The notes: generated by a model not told the origin, from the letters alone. A stretch of DNA of 64,000 nucleotides from Paragemmobacter amnigenus (GCF_009908265.2 NZ_JAAATX020000004.1:1-64000); one strand, 5' to 3'; shown: positions 42,319-53,203, numbered from the stretch's first letter. Made by a program: numbers and translations.

Positions 42319-44283
42319 TCAGTTCCCGCCGCCACCCAGCAGGTCCAGCAGCAGATCCCCCGCCTCCTGCCCCAGCTCCTCCTGCAACTTGCGCCTGGCG
42401 GCATCCTCAAGCGACTCGCCTTCCTGCTGGTCCAGCTCCTCGGCCGCCTTGGCCTTCAGCCCGTCCTCCAGCGCCGCCGCCTCGTCGGCCAGATTTTCCT
42501 GCGCCAGCGCCTCCAGATCCAGCGCGAAGTTCGGCGCGGCCCATGATCCGGTGATCCAGAGCGGCACGGAAATCCCGCCCGTGCCATCGGCCCCGCGCAG
42601 GGCGGTCGGGCGGATGCGGTATTCCAGATCGCGCGCGCCAAGGCCGATGCGCCCCGCGCCCTCGGCGCTGACCACCGGTCCCGCCATCAGCAGGTCGCGG
42701 TTGAACAGGTCGCCCCCGTCCATGTCGAAACTGGCCGAGAGGCTGTCGAAGACCGTCCGCTGCCCCTCGCCCACATAGCCGGTGTCGAGCGTGCGGATCA
42801 TCCCCGCGATATCCAGCCCCTCGATCGCGCCCGCGCCAAGGTTCAGCACCCCTGATCCCGACAGGCTGCGCATGATCGCATCGACCGAATTGCCCGAGCC
42901 GAGGAAGTCGAGCGTCAGGTCGCCCGATCCCACCAGCCGCCCGTAACCGGTCAGGTCGGTCAGCATCGGTTGCAGGCTGATCTCGCGGAAGGCCAGATTG
43001 CCGCCCACCGACAGGCCCTTGCGCGCGTTCAGCACGAAGTCGCCCGTCACCGTGCCGCCATAGGCCCCCGCGCGGTCCAGCGTCACCACCGCGCGGGCGC
43101 GGTCCACCGTCACCCGCCCCGCCACGGGGCCCATCGTCACCGGACCCAGCGCCAGCGAGGCCGCGCGCAGGCCCAGATCGGCATCCAGCGCCCCCAGACC
43201 CGACAGGTCGATCGGCCGGTCCGACCAGCCCGCCGTCGCCACCGCCCCGCCGCCTTCGCCCGCGCCGCTGCCCCCCGCCACGTTGCGCGCCACGGCCAGA
43301 TCGCCGGTTTCCAGCCGCGCCACAAGCTTCGGCCGCGCCTCGCCCTGCGTCAGGTCCAGATCGCCCGTCACCGCCGTGCCATCCAGCACGATCCGCCCGC
43401 CCCGCAGATGGGCCGACCCTTCCGCGGTCAGCGTCAGCGCCCCCGCCACCTGCACGCTCTCCGCGCCGAACCCCTGCGGCAGCGCGGGCCGCTCCAACCC
43501 CAGAAGCGCCGAGACGGCGGCCAGATCGGCAAGGTCCGCGTCCAGCGTGCCTTCGGCCACCAGCGGCATGAACCCCGCCCGCCCGTCAAAATCCACCTGC
43601 GCCTTGCCCGCCCGCGCCGACAGGGTGACAGGGGACACGCCCCCCTCATAGGCCGTGCGGAAGGCGCCAAGGGTCAGGTCGGCGGCAATTTCCCCGCCCC
43701 CCGTCTCGGCGGTCAGCGACATCTCCAGCGGGCCGTCATAGCTGGCCAGCCGCATCTCCAGATCGACGCCGGTCAGCATGACCGTGCGCCCCGTGGCATG
43801 GTCGATATAACCGATGCTGCCGTCGCGGATCACGCCCTGATCCAGCGTGAAGGGCGTATCCGCCCCCGCCATGTCCGCTGTGGCCGTCCCGCCCTGATCG
43901 CCGCCAAAGACCCAGTTGCCGGTCCCCTCCTCGGCCTTCTCGATCAGGATTTCGGGGCGGGTCAGTTCCAGCCCCGTGATCCGCACCGCCCCCCCGAACA
44001 GCGCCTGCGCGTCGATCCGGATCGCCAGCGCATCGGCGGTCAGCATCGCGCCCTCGTCGGACCAGTCGGCGTTCGAGATGGTGATGCGCCCCGTCTCGAC
44101 CCCCAGCACGGGCCAGAGCGTGGGCTTCACCGCGCCCTCGATCACCAGCTTGCGCCCCGTGACCTTCTCGAACTGGCCCACGGCCAGCGCGGCCACGCGA
44201 TCCGACGGGATCAGCACCAGCGCCGCCATCCCCAGCAGCGCCAGCACCACCAGCCCCCCCACGACACGGAACAACCAGCGCAT
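42319..44283 (-). CDS. AsmA family outer-membrane-biogenesis protein
   Basis: The 654-residue protein has one N-terminal membrane helix (RVVGGLVVLALLGMAALVLI). An AsmA N-terminal domain follows (DRVAALAVGQFEKVTGRKLV, VLGVETGRITISNADW), then a long beta-rich periplasmic region and the AsmA_2 segment (LTGYGRLVGSGDLTLDFLG). The end is acidic and ends Gly-Gly-Gly-Gly-Asn. AsmA-like proteins are thought to bridge the periplasm and carry phospholipids to the outer membrane. The ATG at 44283 follows GGGGGGATGTG; a GTG lies one codon earlier. Confidence 0.9.
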   Translation of the reverse strand: MRWLFRVVGGLVVLALLGMAALVLIPSDRVAALAVGQFEKVTGRKLVIEGAVKPTLWPVLGVETGRITISNADWSDEGAMLTADALAIRIDAQALFGGAVRITGLELTRPEILIEKAEEGTGNWVFGGDQGGTATADMAGADTPFTLDQGVIRDGSIGYIDHATGRTVMLTGVDLEMRLASYDGPLEMSLTAETGGGEIAADLTLGAFRTAYEGGVSPVTLSARAGKAQVDFDGRAGFMPLVAEGTLDADLADLAAVSALLGLERPALPQGFGAESVQVAGALTLTAEGSAHLRGGRIVLDGTAVTGDLDLTQGEARPKLVARLETGDLAVARNVAGGSGAGEGGGAVATAGWSDRPIDLSGLGALDADLGLRAASLALGPVTMGPVAGRVTVDRARAVVTLDRAGAYGGTVTGDFVLNARKGLSVGGNLAFREISLQPMLTDLTGYGRLVGSGDLTLDFLGSGNSVDAIMRSLSGSGVLNLGAGAIEGLDIAGMIRTLDTGYVGEGQRTVFDSLSASFDMDGGDLFNRDLLMAGPVVSAEGAGRIGLGARDLEYRIRPTALRGADGTGGISVPLWITGSWAAPNFALDLEALAQENLADEAAALEDGLKAKAAEELDQQEGESLEDAARRKLQEELGQEAGDLLLDLLGGGGN

Positions 44284-44364
44284 CACATCCCCCCGCCCGC
44301 CATCGCGCCAAGGTTACGCCCGCGCCCCCCGCGCCCGCAAGGCGGGCCGCAGCCGATAGGCGGG

Positions 44365-45393
44365 TCAGTTCACCGAAACGGGTTTCGACCGGAAGCGCGC
44401 GACCGTCTCGCGCTCGGCCCTTTTGCAGACCATGGGGGGCAGGCCACGGTCGACCAGCGCCAGATCCTCCAGCACCATCTCGCCCATCCGCCGGAAAGCC
44501 ACGTCCAGCGCCCCCGCCCGATGCGCCGACAGAAGGAAGCCGGGGATGGAGCGGACGGGATGGTCGGGCGCCAGCGGCTCCTGCGGGAAGACGTCCGAAG
44601 CGGCAAGGATATGGCCCGACCTGACCGCCTCCATCAGCGCGGGGAAGTCCACCACATCGGCGCGCGACAACAGCAGGAAGATCGCCCCCCGCCGCATCGC
44701 CGCGAATTCCGCCGCGCCAAGGAAGCCGCGATTTTCCGACGTGACGGCGGCGGTGCAGAAAACCACGTCCGACCGCGCCATCACCTGATCCAGCGTCGCG
44801 GGTTCCGCGCCCGCCTCGCGGATGCGCGACGCAGGCAGCCACGGGTCATAGACCCGCAGGCGCGGCGCAAACCCCGCCAGCACCCGCGCGCAGGCCCGCC
44901 CCAGATCGCCAAAGCCCAGTATCCCCACCTCGGCCCCCGTCAGCAGCCGCGCGGTGGCGTTCCCCTCGCCCCCCCACAGCTCGCGCCCCGCGCGGAAATC
45001 GGCATCCGCGCCATGGATGTTTCGCAACAGCGACAGCGCGAAGCCCAGCCCGATCTCGGCCACCGGCTGGGCAAAGACCGCGCCCGTGGTGACGACATGG
45101 ATGCCGCGGCGGAACACCTCGTCATAGGGCATGTTGTTCAGCAGGTTCGATTCCACGTTGAAGATGCAGCGCAGCGACGACAGCCGCCCCAGCGTCGCCA
45201 TATCCAGCGGCGGCTGGCCGATGATGTGGCGCGCCTCTGCCAGCACCGCGTCGGGCAGCGCGGGCAGGTCCCCGTCCGTCGTCTCGACGATGCGGTAGCG
45301 GGCGCGCAACTCCTCCAGACGGTCGGGCGCAAAGATCAGCGGCAGCGTGCGCGGCAGCGGGCAGGACAGGATCAGCGGGCGGTCGTCGGGCAT
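44365..45393 (-). CDS. D-isomer-specific 2-hydroxyacid dehydrogenase
   Basis: The 342-residue NAD(P)-dependent dehydrogenase has Rossmann motif VGILGFGDLGRACARVL and catalytic-region segments DVVFCTAAVTSENRGFLG, RRGAIFLLLSRADVVDFPAL and DVFPQEPLAPDHPV. In the final active-site stretch the usual His is in LLSAHRAGA. The substrate is unknown. GGAGTGTCCC precedes the ATG at 45393, and an upstream in-frame ATG overlaps that site. It follows the GhrA-like gene. Confidence 0.85.
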   Translation of the reverse strand: MPDDRPLILSCPLPRTLPLIFAPDRLEELRARYRIVETTDGDLPALPDAVLAEARHIIGQPPLDMATLGRLSSLRCIFNVESNLLNNMPYDEVFRRGIHVVTTGAVFAQPVAEIGLGFALSLLRNIHGADADFRAGRELWGGEGNATARLLTGAEVGILGFGDLGRACARVLAGFAPRLRVYDPWLPASRIREAGAEPATLDQVMARSDVVFCTAAVTSENRGFLGAAEFAAMRRGAIFLLLSRADVVDFPALMEAVRSGHILAASDVFPQEPLAPDHPVRSIPGFLLSAHRAGALDVAFRRMGEMVLEDLALVDRGLPPMVCKRAERETVARFRSKPVSVN

Positions 45394-45471
45394 GGGACAC
45401 TCCATCAGGCTTGCGCCGGACGCTATGCCGCCCCCGCCCCGCAGGCAAGGCAGGCGGAACGCGCGCCCGCC

Positions 45472-46404
45472 TCAGTAGCCGCGCTGGCGGTCGACACGGT
45501 TCAACAGCGGCTCGCCCGCCTCGGCCCGCCGGATGTTTTCCACGATCACGCGGCTGGCCGAAGGCGCACGGGTATCGGCGGCGATATGGGGCGTCACGGT
45601 CACGCGGGGATGGGTCCAGAACGGGTGGTCCTGCGGCAGCGGCTCCACGCGGAACACATCCAGCGTCGCATGCCCCACCCGCCCCGCATCCAGCGCGGCC
45701 AGCAGCGCCGCATCGTCGATCAGCGCCCCGCGGCCGGGGTTCAGGATCACCGCGCCCTGCGGCAGCAGGGCCAGCCTGCGCGCGTCCAGCGTATTCTCCG
45801 TCTCGGGCGTTCTCGGCAGCAGCGTCACCACGATCGCCGCCCCGCACAGCGCCTGTTCCAGCCCCGCCTCGCCTGAGAGGCAAGGGATGCCCGCCACATC
45901 CTTTGGCGTCCGGCTCCACCCCGTCACAGGAAAGTTCAGCGCGGCCAGCGCGCGCGCACAGGCGGTACCCAGCTCGCCCATGCCCAGCATGGCGACCGGC
46001 CGCTCGCGCGCCAGCGGCGGGCAGGTCGGGTCCCAGACGCGGCCCGGATTCACGATATGCCGGTCCATTCCCAGATGGTGGCGCAGCGCATGGCCCACCA
46101 CCCATTCCACCATCCCCTCGGTCAGGGCAGGGTCCACCATGCGGCACAGCGGCTGGGTCAGCGTCGGGTTGCCCACGATCCGCTCCACCCCCGCCCAGAG
46201 CGACAGCACCGCCTTGCAGCGGGTGAAGGGCGCGAAGTCCTGCACGGGCGAGGACGGCGCATAGACGATGTAATCCACCCCCGCAGGGTCCGCCTCGCGC
46301 GTCAGGGTGGCGTCGATCCCCGCATCTGCAAGCGCCGCGCGCAGGGGGGCGGCATAGTCCTGCCAGTTGGCGTCGGAAGCGGCGAAAAGGACGGTCAGGG
46401 TCAT
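45472..46404 (-). CDS. ghrA: Glyoxylate/hydroxypyruvate reductase A
   Basis: This 310-residue member of the GhrA branch of 2-hydroxyacid dehydrogenases reduces glyoxylate and hydroxypyruvate. Visible motifs are AMLGMGELGTACARAL (NADPH-binding), LPRTPETENTLDARRLALLP, NPGRGALIDDAAL (catalytic Arg region), DVFRVEPLPQDHPFW and TPHIAADT with the catalytic His. Its ATG starts directly after the rodA stop, with no base between, so it is co-translated with the cell-shape operon. Confidence 0.92.
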   Translation of the reverse strand: MTLTVLFAASDANWQDYAAPLRAALADAGIDATLTREADPAGVDYIVYAPSSPVQDFAPFTRCKAVLSLWAGVERIVGNPTLTQPLCRMVDPALTEGMVEWVVGHALRHHLGMDRHIVNPGRVWDPTCPPLARERPVAMLGMGELGTACARALAALNFPVTGWSRTPKDVAGIPCLSGEAGLEQALCGAAIVVTLLPRTPETENTLDARRLALLPQGAVILNPGRGALIDDAALLAALDAGRVGHATLDVFRVEPLPQDHPFWTHPRVTVTPHIAADTRAPSASRVIVENIRRAEAGEPLLNRVDRQRGY

Positions 46405-47544
46405 CTAGCGGGGCCTGTGGACATGTGCGCTCTGGATCAGCCCGAAGGCCACGAGAAGGACCATCATCACCGATCCGCCATAGGAGAGGAAGGGCAGCGG
46501 CACCCCCACGACGGGGGCCATGCCCATCACCATCGACAGGTTGACGGCCAGATAGAAGAAGAAGTTGGCAGCCAGCCCGATGATGAGCAACTGGCTGAAA
46601 CGGTCCTTGTTCTGGACCGACGAGGTGAAGCAGAAGAACAGGATCAGCCCGTACAGGATCAGCAGCGAGAAGGCGCCCACGAAACCGAATTCCTCGCCCA
46701 GCGTGGTGAAGATGAAGTCGGTGTGTTTCTCCGGCAGGAAGTTCAGCCGCGACTGCGTGCCCTGCATGAACCCCTTGCCGCCCCAGCCGCCCGACCCCAG
46801 CGCGATCTTGGCCTGCATGATGTTGTAACCCGCCCCCAGCGGATCGGCAGACGGGTCGAGGAACGTGTCGATCCGGCGGTACTGGTAGTCATGCAGGAAC
46901 TGCCACGGCGTGCCGCGCGTGGTGAAGACGGCCACCACCACGCCCACGACCAGCGCGGCCACGGCGGCGAAATACCAGATGCTCACACCGGCCGCGAACA
47001 TCACCGCCGCCCCCCCCATCAGCAGCATCAGCGAGGTGCCAAGGTTCGGCTGGATCACCACCAGCGCGGTCGGCAGCAGGATGATGAGGACGGGGATCAG
47101 CACCCAGAGCGGGCGCGACACCCGCTTGATGTCCAGCCAATCGTAATAGGCCGCCAGCAGCATCACCATCGTGACCTTCGCCAGCTCGGACGGCTGGATG
47201 CGAAGCGGCCCGATATCCAACCAGCGCTGCGCGCCCATGCCGACCACGCCGAAGAATTCCACCGCCAGCAGCAGCAGGATCGAGATGCCAAAGGCCAGCC
47301 CCGCCATGTTGCGCCAGAACCAGATCGGCACGAAGGCGATGGCGAACATCAGGACCAGCCCGACGCCAAAGCGTTTCATCTGCGGCTCGGCCCATGTCTC
47401 CATGTTGCCGCCCGCGATGGAATACAGGATCAGGAACCCCACCGCCGACACCGCGCAGACCAGCACGACCAGCGGCCAGTTCAGATACAGCACCTTGCGC
47501 AGCCCGCCCGGCACCGTCTTGACGCGGTATTCCAGAAAACTCAT
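46405..47544 (-). CDS. rodA: RodA (SEDS peptidoglycan glycosyltransferase of the elongasome)
   Basis: A 379-residue SEDS polymerase with about ten membrane helices. Motifs: MGAQRWLDIGPLRIQPSELA, VIQPNLGTSL (with the catalytic-region Asp replaced in position by the usual Gln-Pro-Asn/Asp segment), QGTQSRLNFLPEKHTDFIF and GVPLPFLSYGGS. It polymerises glycan strands with PBP2 during lateral growth. It lies 13 bases after mrdA. Confidence 0.95.
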   Translation of the reverse strand: MSFLEYRVKTVPGGLRKVLYLNWPLVVLVCAVSAVGFLILYSIAGGNMETWAEPQMKRFGVGLVLMFAIAFVPIWFWRNMAGLAFGISILLLLAVEFFGVVGMGAQRWLDIGPLRIQPSELAKVTMVMLLAAYYDWLDIKRVSRPLWVLIPVLIILLPTALVVIQPNLGTSLMLLMGGAAVMFAAGVSIWYFAAVAALVVGVVVAVFTTRGTPWQFLHDYQYRRIDTFLDPSADPLGAGYNIMQAKIALGSGGWGGKGFMQGTQSRLNFLPEKHTDFIFTTLGEEFGFVGAFSLLILYGLILFFCFTSSVQNKDRFSQLLIIGLAANFFFYLAVNLSMVMGMAPVVGVPLPFLSYGGSVMMVLLVAFGLIQSAHVHRPR

Positions 47545-47557
47545 GCCCCCGCCCCCG

Positions 47558-49501
47558 TCATGCGCGCGACTTGGCCGCGCCGCCGCCACTGCGCAGCTTC
47601 TCGCGCAGGGCGTTCAGGTCGGTCTCGATCCGGCCGCGCTGGTTGGCGGGATAGGCGGTCAGGGGCGGGATGTCACCATGCAGCACGCGCAGGATGGCGT
47701 CGCGCGCGATGGGGGCCGCCGCGGCCGATCCGCCGCCGCCATGTTCCACTACCACCGTCACCGCATAGCGCGGGTTGTCATAGGGCGCATAGCCCACGAA
47801 CAGGGCATGGTCGCGGCGGTTCCACGGCAACTGGTCGTTAGACACCACGCCCCGCGCCCGCTCTGCCGCGCTGATGTTGCGGACCTGGCTGGTGCCCGTC
47901 TTGCCTGCCAGCACCATCGTCTCGTCCGCGATGCGCGAGCTGAAGGCCGTGCCGCGCTGCGAGTTCATCACCTCGAACATCCCCGACTGCACGGCGCGCA
48001 GCCCCTCTGCCGGAATGTCCAGCGGCTCTGCCTCGGGGAATTCGACCTGCTGGCCGCCGATGGCGCGCACCAGACGCGGCAGCACCGCCCTCCCCGAGGC
48101 GATGCGCGCCGTCATCACCGTCAGTTGCAGCGGCGAGGCCAGCACATAGCCCTGCCCGATCGAGGCGTTGATCGTATCCCCGATGCGCCAGTCCTGATCC
48201 CAGCGCTCTTTCTTCCAGGCCTTGGTGGGCATGATGCCATCGGTGATGGCGGACATCGGCAGGTCGTGGCGGATGCCAAGGCCCAGCTTGCGCCCCATCT
48301 CGGCGATCTTGTCGATGCCGACCTTCTGCGCGATCTCGTAGTAATAGACGTCGCAGCTTTCCGACAGCGAACGCGCAAGATCCACCCGCCCGTGCCCGCC
48401 ACGCTTCCAGCAATGGAAACGGCGGTCGCCGAATTCGATGTAGCCCGGGCAGGAATGGGTGGTTTCCGGCGTGATCAGCCCGTCCTGCAACGCGGCCAGC
48501 GCCGTGACCATCTTGAAGGTGGACCCCGGCGGATAGGCGCCCTGCACCGTCTTGTTGGCCAGCGGACGGTGATCGTCCTCCATCAGCGCGGAATAGTCGC
48601 GCTGGCTGATCCCCCGCACAAAAAGGTTCGGGTCAAACCCGGGGGCCGAAGCGCAGGCGATGATCTCGCCCGTCTGCACATCCATCACCACGCAGGCGGC
48701 ACTTTCCTCGCCCAGACGGGCCTGGATGAAGTTCTGCACATCGGCGTCGATGGTCAATTGCACATCCTGCCCCGGCGTGCCGTCGATCCGCTCCAGCTCG
48801 CGCATGACGCGGCCGACATGGTTGACCTCGATCCGCTTGTTGCCGGCCGTGCCGCGCAGCGTGTCCTCCATCCAGCGCTCCACCCCGATCTTGCCGATCT
48901 GGAATTCGGGGATGCGCAGCACGGGGTCGGGGTCGGGGCGTTCGGCAAGGTCTTTCTCCGACACGGGGCCGACATAGCCCACGACATGGGAAAAATCCTC
49001 GACCAGCGGATAGTGCCGCGACAGCCCCACCTCGGGCGTCACCCCGGGCAGGGTGGGCGCGTTCAGCGCGACCTTCGAGAAATCCTCCCATGACAGGCGG
49101 TCCGCCACGATGATCGGCACGAAGGGCGAGTTGCGGTCCAGATCCCGCGCGATGCGCTCCAGATCCTCGGCCGTCAGCGGGATCAGGCGGGTCAGGCGGG
49201 CCAGCACCGCCTCGGTATCGCCCGCCCCCTCGCGCGTCATGGTCACGCGGTAATTCTGTTCGTTGCCCGCGATCAGCCCGCCCTTGCGGTCAAGGATCAG
49301 CCCCCGCTCCGGCGGGATCAGGCTCATGTTGATGCGGTTTTCCTCGGCCAGCAGGCGGAATTCGTCGGCCTGCTCCACCGACAGATAGCGCATCCTCGCG
49401 CCAAGGACGGCGAACATCGCCGCCATCGCCCCGCCCATCAGAAGGGTGCGGCGGTTCACGCGGCGGGCGCTCTCCTCGGTGTCGCGGGCGGTCCGTCTCA
49501 T
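47558..49501 (-). CDS. mrdA: Penicillin-binding protein 2 (elongasome transpeptidase)
   Basis: A 647-residue class B PBP: short cytoplasmic tail, membrane helix (LLMGGAMAAMFAVLGARM, about 20-37), dimerisation domain with PPERGLILDRKGG, and transpeptidase domain. The active-site Ser327 is in STFK (327-330), the second motif is Ser-Cys-Asp (382-384), and the third is LAGKTGTSQ. It cross-links peptidoglycan with RodA during elongation. It is seven bases after mreD. Confidence 0.96.
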   Translation of the reverse strand: MRRTARDTEESARRVNRRTLLMGGAMAAMFAVLGARMRYLSVEQADEFRLLAEENRINMSLIPPERGLILDRKGGLIAGNEQNYRVTMTREGAGDTEAVLARLTRLIPLTAEDLERIARDLDRNSPFVPIIVADRLSWEDFSKVALNAPTLPGVTPEVGLSRHYPLVEDFSHVVGYVGPVSEKDLAERPDPDPVLRIPEFQIGKIGVERWMEDTLRGTAGNKRIEVNHVGRVMRELERIDGTPGQDVQLTIDADVQNFIQARLGEESAACVVMDVQTGEIIACASAPGFDPNLFVRGISQRDYSALMEDDHRPLANKTVQGAYPPGSTFKMVTALAALQDGLITPETTHSCPGYIEFGDRRFHCWKRGGHGRVDLARSLSESCDVYYYEIAQKVGIDKIAEMGRKLGLGIRHDLPMSAITDGIMPTKAWKKERWDQDWRIGDTINASIGQGYVLASPLQLTVMTARIASGRAVLPRLVRAIGGQQVEFPEAEPLDIPAEGLRAVQSGMFEVMNSQRGTAFSSRIADETMVLAGKTGTSQVRNISAAERARGVVSNDQLPWNRRDHALFVGYAPYDNPRYAVTVVVEHGGGGSAAAAPIARDAILRVLHGDIPPLTAYPANQRGRIETDLNALREKLRSGGGAAKSRA

Positions 49502-49508
49502 GCCATCC

Positions 49509-50048
49509 TCACAGGCGCCGTCCGTAGGCGTCGACCTCTCCCATCGCGGGCTTCCTCAGGTCAAAGGCAAAGCGCGACGCCGCCACGACCAGCGGATAGC
49601 ACAGGATGGACCACAAAACCTGCAACAGCGCAAAGCCGAAACCCGGCTGCGGCAGGAAGGCCAGCGAGAAGGCCAGCCGATAGGCAAGAAGCAGCGCAAG
49701 CATCATCCCCCCCACCAGCAGCCATTCGGTCAGAAAGCCCAGCTCGCGCGTCAGCACCGCGCGGGCGCGGATGAATTCCGTGGCAAGGATCACCAGCGCG
49801 CACCACAGCCCCGGCGGGCGCATCAGGATCAGGTCCTCCAGCAGGATCACCGCACCGATCAGGGCCACGGGCAGGTAATCTGGCCGCCGCACCACCCAGG
49901 CGAAGATCAGGCACAAGAGCAGGTCCGGCCCCGGCCAGTCGCCCGCCACCGACCCCAGCGGCAAAAGCCGCAGGAACAGAAGAAGCAGCGCCAGCCCGAC
50001 GAAGGCCCCCCGATACAGCCAGACCGAAGAGCGGACGGGATCAACCAT
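49509..50048 (-). CDS. mreD: Rod shape-determining protein MreD
   Basis: A 179-residue protein with five or six membrane helices (for example RGAFVGLALLLLFLRLLPLG, YLPVALIGAVILLEDLILM) and the short polar end EVDAYGRRL. MreD is poorly conserved, and identification rests on topology and on its position between mreC and mrdA. It overlaps the end of mreC by 8 bases. Confidence 0.9.
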   Translation of the reverse strand: MVDPVRSSVWLYRGAFVGLALLLLFLRLLPLGSVAGDWPGPDLLLCLIFAWVVRRPDYLPVALIGAVILLEDLILMRPPGLWCALVILATEFIRARAVLTRELGFLTEWLLVGGMMLALLLAYRLAFSLAFLPQPGFGFALLQVLWSILCYPLVVAASRFAFDLRKPAMGEVDAYGRRL

Positions 50049-51027
50049 CGCCCGCCTCCACCCCCGGCGAGCCGTCGGTCACATCCCCCGTTCCCCCGCC
50101 GGCCGAGGGATCGTCAGACGGGGTGCTGCCCTCGCCCGTCTCGGCCTCGGGTTCGGGCGGGGCGGGGGGCGGGGCGACCAGCGCGCCGGGATCGGTGATC
50201 GGTTGCAGGTCATGGCTGCGAAGGACGCGCAGGAATTCCAGCCGCTCGTAATCGGCGCCAAGGATCACCCGCAGGCGGCGGTCGGTGCCCATCGCCACCC
50301 GCCCCACCGGCAGGCCCGCAGGCAGCATCCCGCCATCGCCGCTGGTCACCACGCTGTCGCCGGGGCGGACCAGATCGGCATCCTCCAGAAACTCCAGCGG
50401 CGGCAGCGCGGAATTGTCCCCCGCCAGCAGCGCCTTCTGCCCCGAGGGCTGCACGGTGACGGGCACGCGGCTGTTGGAGTCGGTGAGCAGGATCACCCGC
50501 GCCGTCCGCTCCCCCACACCCGAGATGCGGCCCACCAGACCGATCCCGTCCATCGTGGCCCAGCCGTCGCGGATACCGTCCCGCGCGCCCACGTTCAGCA
50601 GCACCGATTGCCGGAAGGGCGACCCGCTATCGGCCAGCACCACGCCCGTGACATGCGTCAGTTTCGGGTCCAGCCGCACCTGATTGAGGTCGAGGAGGCG
50701 CGCGTTCTTCTGCTCCAGTTGCAGTGCCGCCTCGCGCCACGCCTTCATCTGCTGCAATTCGCGGCGAAGTTCCTGATTCTGTTCGTAAAGGCTCGCATAG
50801 CTCTGGAATTCGTCGATCATCGCGGCGGCCTTCGTCACGGGCAGCAGCGCCCAGTCAAAGGACGGCACCACCCGATCCACCAGCGCCGCGCGGAACCGTT
50901 CGACGCGCGGGGAATCGATGCGCCACAGCAGGAACAGCCCAAGAAGCAGCAGGACCAACAGCCCCACCAGCAGCCGCCGCAGGGGACGGGCGTAATCTTC
51001 CGGACCTGTGCTGCGCGCCTTCGCCAC
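50041..51027 (-). CDS. mreC: Rod shape-determining protein MreC
   Basis: A 328-residue bitopic protein: membrane helix near 20-36 (LLVGLLVLLLLGLFLLW), coiled coil (about 70-110, SLYEQNQELRRELQQMKAWR), then the periplasmic beta-domain (VTGVVLADSGSPFRQSVLLNVG, GLVGRISGVGERTARVILLT). An unusually long acidic/Pro/Gly-rich tail of about 45 residues ends the protein. MreC activates PBP2-RodA. Confidence 0.95.
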   Translation of the reverse strand: MAKARSTGPEDYARPLRRLLVGLLVLLLLGLFLLWRIDSPRVERFRAALVDRVVPSFDWALLPVTKAAAMIDEFQSYASLYEQNQELRRELQQMKAWREAALQLEQKNARLLDLNQVRLDPKLTHVTGVVLADSGSPFRQSVLLNVGARDGIRDGWATMDGIGLVGRISGVGERTARVILLTDSNSRVPVTVQPSGQKALLAGDNSALPPLEFLEDADLVRPGDSVVTSGDGGMLPAGLPVGRVAMGTDRRLRVILGADYERLEFLRVLRSHDLQPITDPGALVAPPPAPPEPEAETGEGSTPSDDPSAGGGTGDVTDGSPGVEAGDG

Positions 51028-51059
51028 GGCGAACCTCTCCGATGGCCTGTCCGACGGGA

Positions 51060-52244
<1,185 letters not shown>

Positions 52245-52247
52245 TTA

Positions 52248-52351
52248 CGATTTTTCTGCGAAAAATCGGGCGCTCCGTGGCCCCCCGTCCCACAAGATTG
52301 GACATTTCGCGCAATCGTCGGGGCGGGGCGGGGATTTTTCGCAGAAAAATC
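52248..52351. repeat. Hairpin cluster D (two covarying hairpins)
   Basis: D1 (52248-52268) is CGATTTTT-CTGCG-AAAAATCG and D2 (52333-52351) is GATTTTT-CGCAG-AAAAATC, in opposite orientation. This pair is between divergent genes (mreB leftward, nuclease-fold protein rightward), so it cannot serve as a terminator for either. The remainder of the 52098-52459 gap shows no gene. Confidence 0.88.
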
Positions 52352-52459
52352 GCCCCCCTCGGGCCCGCAGCAGCACAGGGCGCGCGGCGGTCCCGCCTTC
52401 CGTCCGGCGCGGAACCGGCGTAAGGGGGGCGGTCCATCCGGAACCGCAAGGGGTGCGCC

Positions 52460-53203
52460 GTGCCTGAATTCCTGCCCGAACTCCCCGCCGATGCCGTCCG
52501 TGCCGCCCTGTCCCGCGCGCCGGGGAACGAGCTGTCCTCGGGCCGCTTCGACAGCCCCGAATCCACGCAGGCCCTCTCGGCCAATGCCATAGGCTTTTTC
52601 CTGTCGCGCCCTGCCCTTCTGCCGCCGCTGCCCGCCGTGCCCATGGGCCGCCCCGAAACGGTCGCGATCATGGAAGAGCTGCGCCTGCCGTGGAAGGGCG
52701 GGCGGCATCCGTGGCTCGACGCCGTGGTGACGACCCCCACCTCGCTCGTGGGGATCGAGGTCAAGCGCTATGACCCCTTCCGTCCGGGCAAGGCCACGGC
52801 CTTTGACGCCGCGCTGGACAGCCGCGACTGGGGCGCGGGCATGGCGCGGATCGACGCGCTGCGGGCGGCGCTGGTGTCGGGTGCAGTCCGCTACCGGCAT
52901 CTGGACGCGGTCGAACTGCTGCGCGACGCCTATGCGCTGCGGACGCAGGCGGTGAAACGCGGGCGCGGTGCGGTGCTGGTCTACCTGCACGCCGCCCCCG
53001 CGGCATGGGCCAGCGGCAAGCCGGTCGATGCGGGCGCGATCCGCGCCCACGCGGCCGAGATCGCGGATTTCGCCGCACGGGTGAAGGGGTCGGATGTGGT
53101 CTTCGCCCCCCTGCGCTGGTCGGACCTTCTGGCGCAATGGGCGGGGACGCCCGCGCTTGCCGCCCATGCGGCGGCGGTCACGGCGCGCTTCGGGGTGGTC
53201 TGA
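52460..53203 (+). CDS. Hypothetical protein with PD-(D/E)xK nuclease-like core
   Basis: The 247-residue protein starts at a GTG after GCAAGGGGTGCGCC. LDAVVTTPTSLVGIEVKRYD places Asp87, Glu100 and Lys102 in the spacing of a PD-(D/E)xK nuclease core. ESTQALSANAIGFFLSRP before it resembles the N-terminal part of restriction-endonuclease-like families. No methylase or partner is adjacent. The nuclease assignment is inference from motif spacing only. Confidence 0.55.
   Translation: MPEFLPELPADAVRAALSRAPGNELSSGRFDSPESTQALSANAIGFFLSRPALLPPLPAVPMGRPETVAIMEELRLPWKGGRHPWLDAVVTTPTSLVGIEVKRYDPFRPGKATAFDAALDSRDWGAGMARIDALRAALVSGAVRYRHLDAVELLRDAYALRTQAVKRGRGAVLVYLHAAPAAWASGKPVDAGAIRAHAAEIADFAARVKGSDVVFAPLRWSDLLAQWAGTPALAAHAAAVTARFGVV

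Noticed and set aside
42970-45876. Long open plus-strand frame opposite AsmA and the dehydrogenases
   Set aside because: The translation is Arg/His/Pro-rich without domains, and the minus strand carries three recognisable genes.
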